Shown: piece by piece, positions 25,605 to 34,457 of the stretch
Position numbering within the stretch: the stretch's first letter is position 1
Layout: each line of letters starts with the position of its first letter
NCBI GenBank assembly: GCA_035511075.1
Contig: DATKFW010000150.1
Span: forward strand, 30,934-94,933
Length of the DNA stretch: 64,000 bases
Direction: 5' to 3'
DNA from: DATAUD01 sp035511075
GTDB taxonomy: Bacteria > Verrucomicrobiota > Verrucomicrobiia > Limisphaerales > Palsa-1400
The notes under the pieces: model-generated
The model's input: only the letters and a program-made list of their open reading frames with translations
Database searches by the model: none
Told to the model about the DNA's origin: nothing
Made by a program: the position numbers and the translations under genes

Positions 25605-27608
25605 TCAGTTGTGGGCCAGGGTTGCCGGCCTGGGCAAACCGGATTGCTCCCGTTTTAGAATTGCCTGATAAATCTGCCTTGCGACCGGCGCGCACGTCGG
25701 GCCGCCAAAATCCCCGTCTTCAACCATCACCACCACGACATACCGCGGGTTCTCGAACGGGCCGTAGGAATCAAACCAGGTAATTCTCTTGTAATTGCTG
25801 CCGGGCGATTTGACTTCCGCCGTTCCAGTCTTGCCCGCCACGCGGAAGTCCCCCAAGTAAGGCGTCCCGCCGTCGTGGTGAAACCAGTCGTACGCCGTCC
25901 CGCCGCGCGCCGCGAGGCCGGTCCCCTCGGACGGACGCTCCGTGTCGGCGAGCATCGCCCGCCGAATAAGATCGAGGTGCCGGGGATCGATTTGCACGCG
26001 GTCGCGCAGACGGCCCTGCGCAACCAGTTGCGCGATCTGGCCCGTGTCGGGGGAACGATCATGGCTGACGACGCGCGGCCAGTAGAGGGCGCCGCCGTTG
26101 GCGATGGCGGAAATCACGCAGGCCATTTGCAACGGCGTCGTTGTGATTTCCTGTCCAATGCAGACATCTGGCGTGCTGCTCAACGGAAACGAAAGGCCGG
26201 CGCTTTCCGGCAGGGGGACATTCCCCGGGGTGGCCTCCTGTCCGGTTGAGATTCGGGTCCTCTCGCCCAAATGGAAGCGACGGGCCACCTCGAGGATTTT
26301 GGCCAGGCCCGCCTTCATTCCGTAGTGGATGAAATAGGTGTTGCTCGAACGGTAAAACGCGCGCTCGAAATTGAATTTTCCCGCGCCCGCCGTGTCGCCA
26401 ATAAAACTGGAGGGACCGGTGCGATATTCGCCAGGGCTGTCAAATACTTCCTCCGGGTCCAGGCCGCTCTCCAGGCAGGCGATGGCGGTGATGATCTTGA
26501 AAGTGGAACCGGGCGGATAAGCCCCGCTGACGGCGCGATTGACCTGCGGGGTGAATATCTTGTCCTCCAGACGTGCCGCTTCGGCGGGCGTCGTGGGGGG
26601 ATGACCGGGCACAAATTCATTGGGATCGAAGGTTGGGGCGGAGGCGATGGCCAGGATGTCTCCGTTTCGGGGGTCCATGACAATGGCGGCGCCGCGGGTT
26701 TGATATTGGGCGGAGGCGAGGGCCTTTTCGGTGGCGCGCTGCAAGGCCAGGTCGATGGTCAGAAAGACATCGTCGCCGGGCTGGTTTGGAGATTCGATGT
26801 TTTCGCTCTGACGGTAGTTGAGATTGTTGACAAGAACAGAGGTGACGCCTGGCTGGCCGCGCAATTCCTCGTCACAGACCCGTTCCACGCCGCTGACTCC
26901 GACGTAGTCCGGCATGTCAAAGGAGATTTCCGCTCCCACGGAGTCATCGCGCCGCTGGACGTAACCCAGAAGGTTGGCGGCCAGTGAGCCGTAGGGATAG
27001 ACGCGCACCGGCTGGGTCTCCAATTCCAGTGCAGGCTGGCCGGACAATTGCTCGGCGAAGATGGCGATCTGTCTCGGGGCAAGGTCTGGAACGATTTGAA
27101 AGGGAACATAAGGATAATCGTTGTAATGCCTGAGAAAGCCATTGGTGTTGAGCACGCGCGGTTCCTTCAGGGACGTGCTGACGCAGTAGGTGATGTTGCT
27201 GACAACATCGCAATCGGCCGCCAATTGGAGGGAGCGCCGCATTGCGGGCGAGAGATTGATTCTGCCCCTGGCGGTGACGGCTTCCGGGTGCTCGTTGGTG
27301 TAGAGTCTGGTCAGGCGCCGATTCTGGGCAGTGAACTGGTCCTGCAAATCTTCCAGGTAGAGAATCGCGTTGTAACGGGGCTGGTCTTCTGCCAGGACCT
27401 GGCCGTTGCGATCGAGAATTTTTCCGCGGATGGCCGGGGTGTGGACCGTGCGATAGGATTGGCGAATGAGATTATTCTGGAAGCGTTTGGCGCAAACGAT
27501 TTGCACGAACCACAAACCGGCCAGCAAGATCAGCATCCCCGCAGCCACGGCGACGGCAATCGGCCGCAATCGCCGGTCGTCCTGCTTCAATATATCGAAT
27601 ACAAACAT
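25605..27608 (-). CDS. mrdA: Penicillin-binding protein 2 (peptidoglycan transpeptidase)
   Basis: A 667-residue class B PBP that cross-links new peptidoglycan along the cell side wall. One N-terminal membrane anchor (VAAGMLILLAGLWFVQIVC) is followed by the dimerisation/pedestal domain (TPAIRGKILDRNGQVLAED) and the transpeptidase. All three active-site motifs are present: SxxK as STFK in YPPGSTFKI, SxN as SSN in FYRSSNTYF, and KTG in VAGKTGTAEV. The length is slightly above E. coli PBP2 (633). It lies between mreD and rodA with gaps of one to two bases. Confidence 0.95.
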   Translation of the reverse strand: MFVFDILKQDDRRLRPIAVAVAAGMLILLAGLWFVQIVCAKRFQNNLIRQSYRTVHTPAIRGKILDRNGQVLAEDQPRYNAILYLEDLQDQFTAQNRRLTRLYTNEHPEAVTARGRINLSPAMRRSLQLAADCDVVSNITYCVSTSLKEPRVLNTNGFLRHYNDYPYVPFQIVPDLAPRQIAIFAEQLSGQPALELETQPVRVYPYGSLAANLLGYVQRRDDSVGAEISFDMPDYVGVSGVERVCDEELRGQPGVTSVLVNNLNYRQSENIESPNQPGDDVFLTIDLALQRATEKALASAQYQTRGAAIVMDPRNGDILAIASAPTFDPNEFVPGHPPTTPAEAARLEDKIFTPQVNRAVSGAYPPGSTFKIITAIACLESGLDPEEVFDSPGEYRTGPSSFIGDTAGAGKFNFERAFYRSSNTYFIHYGMKAGLAKILEVARRFHLGERTRISTGQEATPGNVPLPESAGLSFPLSSTPDVCIGQEITTTPLQMACVISAIANGGALYWPRVVSHDRSPDTGQIAQLVAQGRLRDRVQIDPRHLDLIRRAMLADTERPSEGTGLAARGGTAYDWFHHDGGTPYLGDFRVAGKTGTAEVKSPGSNYKRITWFDSYGPFENPRYVVVVMVEDGDFGGPTCAPVARQIYQAILKREQSGLPRPATLAHN

Positions 27609-27610
27609 GG

Positions 27611-28162
27611 CTACATGCGCCCCCGTTTTATTTCGCGGTCGGGCCGGAAACTCGATTGCGTCTCGCGTGGGTAATCGAAAGCGTGGTACAGCCGGTCAAA
27701 CAGCACGAAGCACAGCGGCGTGAGAAAGCCTCCGGCCAACGCCATGACCAGCCATTGCCAGAGGGAAATCCAGCCCAATAGCGGTGCTGCGCCGAAGTTG
27801 AGCAGAATGAAGAGCGTGCCCAGCGGTTGAAGCGCCGCGGCCGAAATCCCCAGGACCACCTGGGCAAAGGTGTGTTCGCGCAGGAGAAGGTCGCGGCAAC
27901 TGTAAATAGCCACGCCAATGACCAACAACGGCAAAACGCTGGCGCCCAATGGATTCAATGACAGGGAATCAAACCACAATCCACCGCAGACGGCCAGGAG
28001 TGTGATTGTGGCGATGCCGTTGGTCAGGGCCGTATAGACCATCAACGCCGGGAGGAGGTCAATTTGCGCCCCCAACCAATGGCGGGGGAGATCGCAGGCG
28101 CCTTCCAAAAACACGGCCACAAACGCCACCGCCAAAATAAAAATGGAATGCAGCCGGTTCAT
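27611..28162 (-). CDS. mreD: Rod shape-determining protein MreD
   Basis: A 183-residue protein with five or six hydrophobic helices and short loops, typical of MreD, an inner-membrane component of the elongasome. Sequence identity in this family is weak. The assignment comes from topology (LLVIGVAIYSCRDLLLREH is a recognisable central helix-loop) and above all from position: its ATG overlaps the mreC stop by four bases (ATGA) and mrdA starts two bases after its TAG. Confidence 0.88.
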   Translation of the reverse strand: MNRLHSIFILAVAFVAVFLEGACDLPRHWLGAQIDLLPALMVYTALTNGIATITLLAVCGGLWFDSLSLNPLGASVLPLLVIGVAIYSCRDLLLREHTFAQVVLGISAAALQPLGTLFILLNFGAAPLLGWISLWQWLVMALAGGFLTPLCFVLFDRLYHAFDYPRETQSSFRPDREIKRGRM

Positions 28163-28965
28163 GGAAGCATCACCCAGACCTCCTCCAATGCGCCCAGGTT
28201 TGCGGCCAGCTTAACCCGGGCTTCCATGGAAAGGCCGTATTCCTTGGGGCGCGTATCGACAATCCTTCCGATTGGAATGCCGCCGGGAAACACGCCGCCG
28301 GCGCCCCATGTGACTACGGCTTGTCCCGGACGCACGGGACTGTTGCCGGAAAGCAAATCCAGATCGATCATCCCCTGTTCCTGCGGCAGTGATGAACTGG
28401 CGGTGATAATGCCGGTTTCCTCATTTGTTTCGACAAGGGCGGCAACGCGAAGCTCGGGATCGCCAAGGACGATGACTTGGGAACGGGTTTGGGAGACGCT
28501 TTGAATGCGGCCCACCAGTCCGTCGGCCGTCAGGACGGGCAGGTTGGTGCGGATGCCGTCGCGCGCGCCCAGATCGATCTGCAAACTGCGCCACCAGTTG
28601 GCCGGGTCGCGGGCGATAACGCGGGCGAGTTTGACCCTCCATCGGGTTTGGCGTTGCCAGCCGGCGGCGGCGCGCAATCGGTCATTCTCCCGCCAGAGGT
28701 TGGAGTCCTGCTCCAATTGAATTTTCTGTTGCTGATTTTCAGATTGGAGTTGGTCGATTTGCCGCAGCAAATCGCGTTTCGGGGTGAGGCCTTCCTGTGC
28801 TTGGCCGATCAACTCGTGAGTCGATCCGGCCAGGCCGAAGAGGGGCAGAAAAAGCCCGCTGACAGCCAGCTTGACCTTTCCCATTGTTTCCGCCGGCAGC
28901 TTGAGCAACGCCAGGACTACCAGGACCACAATGACCAAAATAATATAATGCGGCTTCTTGAGCAT
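28159..28965 (-). CDS. mreC: Rod shape-determining protein MreC
   Basis: A 268-residue bitopic protein. A short cytoplasmic tail and one membrane helix (YIILVIVVLVVLALL) lead into a coiled coil (LLRQIDQLQSENQQQKIQLEQ) and the periplasmic beta-domain with VIARDPANWWRSLQID and GDPELRVAALVE. The ARDPxNWWxxxxID motif is diagnostic. MreC links cytoplasmic MreB filaments to PBP2 and RodA, activating side-wall synthesis. It starts 58 bp after mreB and overlaps mreD. Confidence 0.95.
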   Translation of the reverse strand: MLKKPHYIILVIVVLVVLALLKLPAETMGKVKLAVSGLFLPLFGLAGSTHELIGQAQEGLTPKRDLLRQIDQLQSENQQQKIQLEQDSNLWRENDRLRAAAGWQRQTRWRVKLARVIARDPANWWRSLQIDLGARDGIRTNLPVLTADGLVGRIQSVSQTRSQVIVLGDPELRVAALVETNEETGIITASSSLPQEQGMIDLDLLSGNSPVRPGQAVVTWGAGGVFPGGIPIGRIVDTRPKEYGLSMEARVKLAANLGALEEVWVMLP

Positions 28966-29023
28966 CTCGCCCTGTCCGCGCTTTGCCGGCGCGCAGGTTT
29001 TCTATTTTCCGGGCGAACAGGAA

Positions 29024-30049
29024 TCAACTTCTCGAGGAAGCAACTCGTTTAAGAAATGCAAGCTCCTGGAGAACGCGACCGGTCCCTTCGGCGACCGCGC
29101 TCAGGGGATCGTCGGCGACATGCACCGGCAAACCGGTTTCTTTTGAGGTCAGACGGTCGATGCCGCGCAAAAGCGCGCCGCCGCCAGCCATCACGATGCC
29201 GCGCTCGATCAGATCGGCTGACAATTCCGGCGGGCAGCGTTCCAGGGTAATGCGAATACTTTCCAAAATGCTTGAGAGGGGTTCCTTCAAGGCTTCACGA
29301 ATTTCTTCCGAGCGGATGGATAACGTTCTGGGCAAACCGGCGCTTAAATCGCGCCCTCTGACTTCCATCGTTAATTCCTGCTCCAGCGGAAAGGCCGATC
29401 CAACACGGATCTTGATTTCCTCCGCTGTGCGTTCGCCAATCATAAGATTGTAGGCCCGTTTCATGTGCGCCACAATGGTTTCATCGAACTCATCGCCTCC
29501 GACGCGCAAGCTGCGGCTGAAAACAATTCCAGCCAGGGAAATGATCGCGATTTCACAGGTGCCTCCTCCAATATCGACGATCATGTTTCCCGCCGGTTCA
29601 TGGACAGGAAGACCGACGCCAATGGCTGAAGCCATGGGCTGCTCGATCAAGTAAACTTCGCGCGCGCCGGCATGAGTAGCAGAATCCTTAACAGCCCGTT
29701 TTTCCACTTCGGTAATTCCGGAAGGAACGGCGACGACGACCCGGGGAGCAATCAATTTGCGGTGATGCACTCTTTGAATGAAGTGCCGCAGCATCGCCTC
29801 GGTGATCTCGAAGTCGGCGATAACGCCGTCTTTCATAGGACGAATGGCGACAATATTGCCCGGGGTGCGTCCCAACATGCGTTTGGCTTCCTCGCCCACC
29901 GCCAGCACATTAGTGGTGCCGGCCTCGATGGCCACAACGGAAGGTTCGCGGAGCACGATTCCCTGGTCTCTTACGTACACGAGGGAGTTGGCCGTGCCCA
30001 AGTCGATTCCGATATCGTTGGAAAACAGGCTTTTAAGTTGCGCTAACAT
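29024..30049 (-). CDS. mreB: Rod shape-determining actin homologue MreB
   Basis: A 341-residue actin-fold ATPase forming membrane-associated filaments that guide cell-wall elongation. Phosphate 1 loop: IGIDLGTANSLVYV. Phosphate 2: VDIGGGTCEIAIISL. The adenosine motif is near MAGGGALLRGID. The N-terminus has the amphipathic MLAQLKSLFSNDI that may bind the membrane. First gene of the mreB-mreC-mreD-mrdA-rodA-rng operon; a plausible promoter (TTGACC-N16-TAACGT) sits 25-52 bp upstream of the start. Confidence 0.97.
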   Translation of the reverse strand: MLAQLKSLFSNDIGIDLGTANSLVYVRDQGIVLREPSVVAIEAGTTNVLAVGEEAKRMLGRTPGNIVAIRPMKDGVIADFEITEAMLRHFIQRVHHRKLIAPRVVVAVPSGITEVEKRAVKDSATHAGAREVYLIEQPMASAIGVGLPVHEPAGNMIVDIGGGTCEIAIISLAGIVFSRSLRVGGDEFDETIVAHMKRAYNLMIGERTAEEIKIRVGSAFPLEQELTMEVRGRDLSAGLPRTLSIRSEEIREALKEPLSSILESIRITLERCPPELSADLIERGIVMAGGGALLRGIDRLTSKETGLPVHVADDPLSAVAEGTGRVLQELAFLKRVASSRS

Positions 30050-30073
30050 GAATCTTGCCTAGCAATGGCGTTA

Positions 30074-30101
30074 ACGTTACAAAACGGTGCCCCAGGGTCA
30101 A
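30074..30101 (-). promoter_or_regulatory. Candidate sigma-70-type promoter of the mreB operon
   Basis: Read on the minus strand: TTGACC (30101-30096), a 16-base spacer, then TAACGT (30079-30074), 24 bp before the mreB ATG. By-eye match only. It lies just inside the inverted-repeat element boundary at 30110. Confidence 0.35.
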
Positions 30102-30109
30102 GATTATTA

Positions 30110-30422
30110 GAACCCATCTCATAAATAGGGGACGGGTGCGCTGGCTTGGAACGGGCCTCTCTCATCTGTTCTAACTCGACGAGGAAGCATAGTCAGGATT
30201 ACTCTGTGACCGGGGAGCAACGCGGCCAGAGGCCCGTTCCAAGCCAGCCCGGAGGGTTGCCGGTTTTTGGGGCTGCGGCGGCGTTGCTCGTCAGTCGAAG
30301 ATCGCCGCGGATTTTCTCCTTCCTCGAGTCAGTACAGAGAAAAGCTGCCCGCGTTGCGGGCTGCCTTGCCGCAGGCCCAAATCCCTGGCAACGCACCCAT
30401 CCCCTGTTTATGAGATGGGTTC
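30110..30422. repeat. 313-bp nested inverted-repeat element, probable transposon-derived (MITE-like)
   Basis: The outer arms GAACCCATCTCATAAATAGG (from 30110) and its reverse complement with a few mismatches (ending GAGATGGGTTC at 30422) pair over about 36 bases. Inside, TGGCTTGGAACGGGCCTCT (30142-30160) is perfectly inverted at 30228-30246. The interior has a further GC-rich inverted tract (gcccgcgttgcgggc) and no convincing gene. It fills the whole gap between mreB and the OYE gene, and no protein-coding sequence is seen in 30050-30454. Confidence 0.65.
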
Positions 30423-30454
30423 CAGAAGGACTGCTGAAATCCATTGCGACGCTA

Positions 30455-31537
30455 CTATTTGGGATTGGGAAATGCGCGGAGATATTGCACGGGTGGCGGA
30501 CCCACCGCTCCGACCACTTGCGCCGCATGGAGCGGCCAGTATGGATCACGCAGGAAAGCGCGCGCCAGCAGCACGAGATCCGCTTTTGCTCCGCGGATAA
30601 TCGCGTCAGCCTGTTCCGGCTCGGTGATCATTCCCACCGCTCCCGTGAGAATGCCGGCCTGACGTTTTATGCGCTCGGCGAAAGGCACCTGATAGCCGGG
30701 CGCGGCGGGAATCTGCGCGTACGGCACCAAACCGCCCGACGAGCAATCGATCAGATCGACCCCTTTGTCGCGCAACAATGCCGCCAGCCGCACCGAATCA
30801 TCGGCCGTCCAGCCGCCATCCACCCAATCAGTTGCCGAAATACGCACCCATAACGGGAGGCGCTCCGGCCAAACAGCACGGACGGCGTCGGTCACTTCCA
30901 GCAGAAAGCGGACACGATTGTCGAAAGCGCCACCATAATCGTCGTCTCGCTGATTGGCTAAGGGCGAGAGAAATTCATGGAGCAAATAGCCATGCGCCGA
31001 ATGCAGTTCCAAAACCTCGAACCCCGCGGCAAGCGCCCTGCGGGCGGCGGCTGCGAATGCCTGGGTCAAGTTCCCGATCTCTGTCCGGCTTAACGCGGCT
31101 GGGACGGGGTTGCCTTCGGTAAAGGCAATGGCGCTGGGTGCAACACACTGCCAGCCGCCCGCGCTGGGCGGTATGACACTTCCCCCATCCCACGGAACGT
31201 GGCAACTGGCTTTCCTGCCCGCATGGGCGAGTTGAATGCCGGGCACGCTCCCTTGCGATTTAATGAAGGCTGTAATGCGGGAGAGCATTTTTACGTGTTC
31301 GTCCTTCCATATTCCATGATCGCCAGGCGTGATGCGGCCACGGGCTTCAACGGCGGACGCTTCGACCATCACCAGCCCCGCTCCGCCGACGGCGCGGCTG
31401 CCCAAATGGACCAAGTGCCAGTCATTGGCGAAGCCGTCTTCGCTGGAGTATTGGCACATGGGCGAGACTGCGATGCGGTTGCGCAATGTGATTTCGCGAA
31501 TGGTGATTGGCGTAAAAAGATGCGGCACATCCATCAT
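30455..31537 (-). CDS. Old-yellow-enzyme family NADH:flavin oxidoreductase (YqjM/NamA-like)
   Basis: An FMN-dependent ene-reductase of about 360 residues from the ATG of MMDVPHLFTPI (a GTG 13 codons upstream is in frame but unlikely). A TIM-barrel of the YqjM subclass is indicated by SPMCQYSSEDG, whose Cys tunes the flavin, and by QLAHAGRKAS. The HSAHGYLLHEFLSPLANQR active-site motif and the VGMITEPEQADAII phosphate-binding region near the end are also present. These enzymes reduce activated C=C bonds using NADPH; the natural substrate is unknown. It is divergent from alaS with a ~120-bp gap. Confidence 0.92.
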   Translation of the reverse strand: MMDVPHLFTPITIREITLRNRIAVSPMCQYSSEDGFANDWHLVHLGSRAVGGAGLVMVEASAVEARGRITPGDHGIWKDEHVKMLSRITAFIKSQGSVPGIQLAHAGRKASCHVPWDGGSVIPPSAGGWQCVAPSAIAFTEGNPVPAALSRTEIGNLTQAFAAAARRALAAGFEVLELHSAHGYLLHEFLSPLANQRDDDYGGAFDNRVRFLLEVTDAVRAVWPERLPLWVRISATDWVDGGWTADDSVRLAALLRDKGVDLIDCSSGGLVPYAQIPAAPGYQVPFAERIKRQAGILTGAVGMITEPEQADAIIRGAKADLVLLARAFLRDPYWPLHAAQVVGAVGPPPVQYLRAFPNPK

Positions 31538-31657
31538 GGTCCACGATAGGCCAGGCTCCGAAAACTTCCAGAACACTTTTGCGCCTCGAGTTCACGGTTT
31601 CGCGGCGCCGGCAAAAGAACTTTAAAATTCTGCGCGCAATCCTTACTCTGCGCCGGA

Positions 31658-34369
31658 ATGACTTCCGCTGAAATACGGCAATCCTTTTTGGAGTTCTTCA
31701 AGTCCAAGGGCCACTCCATTGTCCCGTCGTCCAGTTTGATGCCCGATTCTCCCGGCCTCCTTTTCACCAACGCCGGGATGAATCAGTTCGTCCCGATTTT
31801 CCTCAATCAACGGGCCCCGGACGTCGACAAATGGCCCGGCGCCATCCCGGGCAAACCCACGCGCGCCGCGGACACCCAGAAGTGCATCCGCGCCGGGGGC
31901 AAACATAACGACCTGGAGGACGTGGGACTGGACACCTATCACCACACTTTTTTCGAGATGCTTGGCAATTGGAGCTTTGGCGATTATTTCAAAAAGGAGG
32001 CCATCGAATGGGCCTGGGAACTTGTCGTCGGGGTTTGGAAGTTCCCGGCCGATCGCTTGTATGCCACCGTCTATTCGCCCGACAAATCGAAGGGCGACCC
32101 AAGCGAATTCGACCAGGAAGCCTACGATTTTTGGGCCGTGAAATTTTCCGCCGCCGACCTTGATCCAAAAATCCACATTGTTCACGGCGGAAAGAAGGAC
32201 AATTTTTGGATGATGGGAGAAACGGGACCGTGCGGGCCTTGCTCCGAGATACACATCGATTTGACGCCGGCAGGCGACACCCAAGGCTCCCTGGTCAACA
32301 AGGGCGATGCCCGCTGCATTGAAATTTGGAACCTGGTTTTTATTCAGTTCAATGCGAATTCGGACGGCACGTTTTCCGCGTTGCCAGCGCGGCACGTTGA
32401 TACGGGAATGGGCTTCGAGCGCGTCACCGGAATTATGCAAAACACGCGGAAATTCACTGATTTCGCGCGAGTCGTATCCAATTACGAGACGGACATTTTT
32501 CGCCCGCTATTTGACAAATTGGAAAAGTTAAGCGGCAAGAAATACGGTTCGACCCTTCCGGGAAGCGCGGTTTCCCCACAAATCCAGACCGACATCGCTT
32601 TCCGCGTCGTCGCCGATCACATTCGGACGCTGGGTTTTTCCATCGCGGACGGGATCCTTCCCGGCAACACGGATCGCAATTATGTTTTGCGCCGCATTCT
32701 GCGCCGGGCCGTCCGGTATGGCCGCACGCTCGGTTTCCGCGAGCCGTTTTTTTACAAGCTGGCGGACGTTCTTGCGGAAACGATGGGCGATGTTTTTCCA
32801 GAAGTGCGCGCAAAGAAAGGCCACGTGCAGGAGGTCATCCGTGTCGAGGAGGAGGCTTTCAACAAGACCCTCGATCGCGGGATTGAACTTTTTAATGATG
32901 AGGCGCGGAGAAATGGCGTCAAGTCGATTTCCGGCGAATTCGCCTTCAAACTGTACGACACCTATGGTTTTCCACTCGACCTCACCGAGTTGATGGCGCG
33001 GGAACAAGGCTTGACCGTCGATACCGCCGGGTTCGAGAAGCTCATGGAGGAACAGCGGGCGCGCGCGCGCGCGGCGCAAAAAAAGGAAATCGTCGCCGCC
33101 TCGAATATCGATGCTTCCAAACCGACGCGCTTTGTCGGCTTCGATCAACTTCAAGCCGGCGCCACTGTGCAGGACGTTGTCAAGTTAAAGGATAAACTGG
33201 CCGTAACGACGGACGTTTCGCCGCTTTACGCCGAAATGGGCGGGCAGGTTGGCGACACCGGGGAAGCCCAGGCCGGCGGAGCCGTCTGGCACATCGCCAA
33301 TACGCAAAAAACCGGCAATACATTCCTCCATATTCTCGCCGGCGATGACGCGCCCGAAGCGGGGGCGAAAATCGAGCTGCATGTCAATGCGCCGCGCCGC
33401 GCGGCCATTCAGCGGCATCATTCCGTGACGCATCTCCTCCATTGGGCGTTGCACGAGGTCGTCAGCCCCGACGCCGTTCAGAAAGGCTCTTATGTGGGGC
33501 CGGACAAATTGACCTTCGATTTCAGCAGCGCCGCGCTCACGCCGGCGCAAGTCAGCGACGTGGAAAAACTGGTCAATGAACGCATCGTGGAGAACGGCCC
33601 GGTCTTCTGGACCGAAGTCCCGTATGCGCAGGTCAAGGGGCGCAAGGAGATCATGCAATTCTTCGGGGAAAAATACGGCGAGGCGGTTCGCGTCGTCCAA
33701 ATCGGAGGCAAAGCAGGCGAGTTGGACGGTTATTCGATGGAGCTTTGCGGCGGGACGCATGCGCGCGCAACGGGTGAAGTTGGACTTTTTAGGATTGTCA
33801 GCGAGAGCGCCGTCGCGGCGGGCATTCGCCGCATCGAAGCCGTCGCCGGCTTGCGCGCCTACGACAAGACACGCCAGGACGCCGCCCTGCTTTCCAGCGT
33901 ATCAGAACGGCTCAATGCGCCTGTGTCGGAATTGGAAAGGAAGATCGAATCGTTGTTGGCCCAACAAAAGGAATTGGAAAAGCAACTCCAGGCGAATCGC
34001 CAAAAGGAAGCCGCGGAAATCGCGCGCGGCCTTGTTTCCAGGACCCAGCCGCGCGGCGCGACCCCCTGGCTCGTCGAAAATCTCGGCGCGGTCGATGGCG
34101 ATTTCCTACAAGCGGTGACGGACGCCATCAAGAGCCAATTCAAAGGCGTGGTTGTGCTGGGCGGAACGGCCAACAACGCGGTGTCGCTTGTGGCCGCGGT
34201 TTCCCCGGAATACACGGCCGCGTTTCAAGCCGGCAAGATCATCCAGGCCATTGCCCCGGTTGTCGGCGGCAAAGGCGGCGGCAAACCGGATAACGCACGC
34301 GGCGGTGGCAGGGAGATTTCAAAACTGGATGAAGCCCTGCAAAAGGCCAGGGCGATGCTCGGCGGTTGA
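31658..34369 (+). CDS. alaS: Alanyl-tRNA synthetase
   Basis: A 903-residue class II aminoacyl-tRNA synthetase charging tRNA-Ala. The catalytic domain starts at IRQSFLEFFKSKGHSIV with motif 2 around HTFFEMLGNWSFGDYFKKEA. The editing domain has the zinc-binding HSVTHLLHWAL and the CGGTHARATGEVG motif that clears Ser/Gly mischarging. A coiled coil and the C-terminal DHHA1/C-Ala domain (GGKGGGKPDNARGGG) complete it. The length is slightly over the usual ~875. Confidence 0.97.
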   Translation: MTSAEIRQSFLEFFKSKGHSIVPSSSLMPDSPGLLFTNAGMNQFVPIFLNQRAPDVDKWPGAIPGKPTRAADTQKCIRAGGKHNDLEDVGLDTYHHTFFEMLGNWSFGDYFKKEAIEWAWELVVGVWKFPADRLYATVYSPDKSKGDPSEFDQEAYDFWAVKFSAADLDPKIHIVHGGKKDNFWMMGETGPCGPCSEIHIDLTPAGDTQGSLVNKGDARCIEIWNLVFIQFNANSDGTFSALPARHVDTGMGFERVTGIMQNTRKFTDFARVVSNYETDIFRPLFDKLEKLSGKKYGSTLPGSAVSPQIQTDIAFRVVADHIRTLGFSIADGILPGNTDRNYVLRRILRRAVRYGRTLGFREPFFYKLADVLAETMGDVFPEVRAKKGHVQEVIRVEEEAFNKTLDRGIELFNDEARRNGVKSISGEFAFKLYDTYGFPLDLTELMAREQGLTVDTAGFEKLMEEQRARARAAQKKEIVAASNIDASKPTRFVGFDQLQAGATVQDVVKLKDKLAVTTDVSPLYAEMGGQVGDTGEAQAGGAVWHIANTQKTGNTFLHILAGDDAPEAGAKIELHVNAPRRAAIQRHHSVTHLLHWALHEVVSPDAVQKGSYVGPDKLTFDFSSAALTPAQVSDVEKLVNERIVENGPVFWTEVPYAQVKGRKEIMQFFGEKYGEAVRVVQIGGKAGELDGYSMELCGGTHARATGEVGLFRIVSESAVAAGIRRIEAVAGLRAYDKTRQDAALLSSVSERLNAPVSELERKIESLLAQQKELEKQLQANRQKEAAEIARGLVSRTQPRGATPWLVENLGAVDGDFLQAVTDAIKSQFKGVVVLGGTANNAVSLVAAVSPEYTAAFQAGKIIQAIAPVVGGKGGGKPDNARGGGREISKLDEALQKARAMLGG

Positions 34370-34457
34370 CGGCGTTGAAATGACAAAGATTTGCCTTGTC
34401 TGGGGGCGCTTTCTTTGACACAAGTCAGGTTGCAAGCATGGCAAATATACAACAGAC

